Origin: DATJIG01 sp050260515
Lineage (GTDB): Bacteria; Pseudomonadota; Alphaproteobacteria; SMXQ01
Assembly: GCA_050260515.1 (NCBI GenBank)
Contig: JBLNCI010000038.1
Span: 1 to 64,000 of the forward strand
Direction of reading: 5' to 3'
Length of the DNA: 64,000 nucleotides
The stretch's first letter is position 1; every line of letters starts with the position of its first letter. Below, one piece after another: positions 62,174-64,000 of the stretch. The notes below the pieces were generated by a model. That model did not search any database. It was not told the DNA's origin and saw only the letters and a program-made list of their open reading frames with translations. A program made the position numbers and the translations under genes.

Positions 62174-63325
62174 ATGGCCAGAGACTATTACGAGGTGCTC
62201 GGCGTCGAACGCGGCGCCGACGCCGAAACACTGAAGAAATCTTACCGGCGCCTCGCGATGCAGCATCATCCGGACCGCAATCCGGGCGATCCCGAGGCCG
62301 AGCGGCGTTTCAAGGAACTCAACGAAGCGTACGACGTCCTGAAGGACGACCAGAAGCGCGCGGCGTACGACCGCTTCGGCCATGCCGCGTTTGAGAACGG
62401 CGGCCGCGGCGCCGGTGGTGCCGACTTCGGCTTCAATTTCGCCTCGGGCTTCGCCGACATCTTCGATGAGATGTTCGGCGAGTTCACCGGCCGCGGCCGC
62501 CAAGGCGGCCAGGCCGGTGCCGGCAACACGCGCGGCGCCGATCTCCGCTACAACCTCGAGGTCACGCTCGAGGACGCGTTCCGCGGCAAACAGGCGACGA
62601 TCCGCGTGCCCACCACCGTCGGGTGCGAGGACTGCTCCGGCACCGGCGCCGCGAAGGGCTCGAAGCCGACGACCTGCGAGCACTGCTCGGGACGCGGCCG
62701 CGTGCGCGCGCAGCAGGGCTTCTTCACCATCGAGCGCACCTGCCCGGTGTGCCAGGGCTCCGGTCGCGTCATCAAGACCCCGTGCAAGAGCTGCCACGGC
62801 CACGGCCGCGTCCGCAAAGAGAAGACGCTGTCGGTCAACATCCCGCCCGGCGTCGAGGACGGCACGCGCATCCGCCTGGGCGGCGAAGGCGAGGCCGGTC
62901 TGCGCGGCGCGCCGTCGGGCGATCTCTACATCTTCCTCTCCATCGCGCCGCACCGCCTGTTCCAGCGCGACGGCTCGAACATCTACTGCCGCGTGCCGAT
63001 CCCGATGACGACCGCGGCGCTCGGCGGCTCGATCGAGGTGCCGTGCGTCGACGGCAGCCGCGCGCGCGTGACGATTCCCGCCGGCACCCAGGCGGGGCAC
63101 CAGTTCCGCCTCAAGGGCAAGGGCATGTCGGTGATGCGCACGCCGCAGCGCGGCGACATGTACGTCGAGACCGCGGTCGAGACGCCGGTGCATCTCAGCA
63201 AGCGGCAGAAGGAGCTGCTCGAGGAATTCGAGCGCGCCGGCCGCAAGGAGGAGACGAGCCCGGAATCGGAAGGCTTCTTCTCCAAGGTCAAAGAGTTCTG
63301 GAACGACCTCACCGAGGACCGCTGA
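62174..63325 (+). CDS. dnaJ: Chaperone protein DnaJ (Hsp40)
   Basis: Product of 383 residues, a full type I J-protein. J domain with HHPDRNPG (the HPD loop), Gly/Phe-rich region (GGRGAGGADFGFNFASGF), then four zinc-finger repeats CEDCSGTG, CEHCSGRG, CPVCQGSG and CKSCHGHG, and the C-terminal client-binding domain. It stimulates DnaK ATPase. ATG 62174 is chosen over the upstream TTG 62162. Confidence 0.98.
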   Translation: MARDYYEVLGVERGADAETLKKSYRRLAMQHHPDRNPGDPEAERRFKELNEAYDVLKDDQKRAAYDRFGHAAFENGGRGAGGADFGFNFASGFADIFDEMFGEFTGRGRQGGQAGAGNTRGADLRYNLEVTLEDAFRGKQATIRVPTTVGCEDCSGTGAAKGSKPTTCEHCSGRGRVRAQQGFFTIERTCPVCQGSGRVIKTPCKSCHGHGRVRKEKTLSVNIPPGVEDGTRIRLGGEGEAGLRGAPSGDLYIFLSIAPHRLFQRDGSNIYCRVPIPMTTAALGGSIEVPCVDGSRARVTIPAGTQAGHQFRLKGKGMSVMRTPQRGDMYVETAVETPVHLSKRQKELLEEFERAGRKEETSPESEGFFSKVKEFWNDLTEDR

Positions 63326-63423
63326 CGCGCGACGCCGCCGGGCCACGCCATCGATCTGGGCGACAAACCGCTGCCTTTCCGCCGCGCCATGGGGTTTAAT
63401 CGGCGCCGCGAAGGAGAGGGGAT

Positions 63424-64000
63424 ATGGCTGACATCCGGATTGGAATCGCCGGCGCGGCGGGGCGCATGGGCGCGGTGCTGGTGCGCGAGGTGAGCGCGAC
63501 CGCCGGCTGCCGTCTCGTCGGCGCGTGCGAGCGCGCGGGCCATCCTGCAATCGGCCGCGATGTCGGCGATCTCGCCGGGCTCGGCGCGGTCGGGGTGCTG
63601 GTCTCCGACACGTCGGAGAGCATCTTCCGCACCTCCGAGGTGGTGATCGACTTCACGGCGCCGGACGCGACCGCGGCGAACGCGGCACTCGCCGCGCAGC
63701 ACGGTGTCGCGCTCGTCGTCGGCACGACGGGACTTGCGGCGGGCCACGAGGTCGCGCTGCGCGAGGCGTCGCACAAGGTCGCCGTCGTCCGCGCCGCGAA
63801 TTTCTCGATCGGGGTCAACCTGCTGCTCGCGCTCGCCGAGAAGGTCGCGGCGACGCTCGGTCCCGACTACGACGCCGAGATCGTCGAGATGCACCACCGC
63901 CACAAGAAGGACGCGCCGTCGGGCACGGCGCTCGCGCTCGGCGAGGCGGTGGCCCGCGGGCGCAAGGTGTCGCTGAACGACGCCGCGACGCGCGGTCGCG
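63424..64000 (+). CDS. dapB: 4-hydroxy-tetrahydrodipicolinate reductase (3' end outside window)
   Basis: About 192 residues are visible before the window ends; the family is about 270. It starts at ATG 63424 after GGAGAGGGG. The cofactor loop IGIAGAAGRMG is at the N-terminus, VVGTTG is in the middle, and the catalytic EMHHRHKKDAPSGTA segment is present. It reduces HTPA in lysine and diaminopimelate synthesis. dnaJ followed by dapB is common in alphaproteobacteria. Confidence 0.96.
   Translation, partial: MADIRIGIAGAAGRMGAVLVREVSATAGCRLVGACERAGHPAIGRDVGDLAGLGAVGVLVSDTSESIFRTSEVVIDFTAPDATAANAALAAQHGVALVVGTTGLAAGHEVALREASHKVAVVRAANFSIGVNLLLALAEKVAATLGPDYDAEIVEMHHRHKKDAPSGTALALGEAVARGRKVSLNDAATRGR

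Overview
This window is high-GC chromosomal DNA (about two thirds G+C by eye) from an alphaproteobacterium. The evidence is the gene content and order: mnmE-mnmG-rsmG-parA-parB facing holA-lptE-leuS, rho-hemJ-hemH-hemE facing maf-aroE-coaE-dnaQ, then secB, a Tim44-like protein, mltA, smr, the his cluster, rsmI-yraN-gshB, rph-rdgB-hemW, and hrcA-grpE-dnaK-dnaJ-dapB. This is the classic neighbourhood of the replication origin in Alphaproteobacteria. I cannot fix the order or genus. The sequence is cut inside a porin gene on the left and inside dapB on the right.

Layout. 1-8.1 kb: porin end with a strong terminator, a DUF3576 lipoprotein, a TPR-methyltransferase overlapping a PhyH-type dioxygenase, then leuS-lptE-holA. 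8.1-13.9 kb (minus strand): chromosome segregation and tRNA modification genes mnmE-mnmG-rsmG-parA-parB, with three parS sites buried in coding sequence. 14-20.3 kb: stand-alone metabolic and repair genes (YyaL-like thioredoxin-fold protein, MGMT, dienelactone hydrolase, quinone oxidoreductase, zinc alcohol dehydrogenase) and a RES/Xre toxin-antitoxin pair. 20.3-25.7 kb (minus strand): small proteins, rho, and the late haem genes hemE-hemH-hemJ. 25.7-26.13 kb: an intergenic region between hemE and maf that I predict to be oriC, with an AT-rich patch, DnaA-box-like sites and nine GANTC sites. 26.1-36.9 kb (plus strand): maf-aroE-coaE-dnaQ, secB (opposite strand), Tim44-like, mltA-smr-xre, and hisB-DUF2628-hisH-hisA-hisF-hisE-HIT.

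36.9-48.5 kb is the accessory part: an AT-richer orphan gene, an MmyB-type regulator divergent from a methyltransferase, two secreted proteins of unknown function, a ROK-like sugar kinase whose motifs are in circularly permuted order, a structured non-coding stretch with an unusually strong ribosome-binding site, the YifB/ComM ATPase, two orphan Bug/TctC solute-binding proteins, and a GAF sensor histidine kinase. 48.5-56.5 kb: gshB, SirB1-like, BON lipoprotein, yraN, rsmI facing an LpoA-like lipoprotein, then hemW-rdgB-rph. 56.7-64 kb: hrcA-grpE, egtB, dnaK (with an RpoH-type promoter), dnaJ, dapB (partial).

The most interesting items are the origin/parS architecture, the permuted ROK kinase, and the pseudoknot-capable leader with a full anti-16S Shine-Dalgarno at about 42.4 kb. 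No tRNA, rRNA, CRISPR array, prophage or insertion sequence was recognised.
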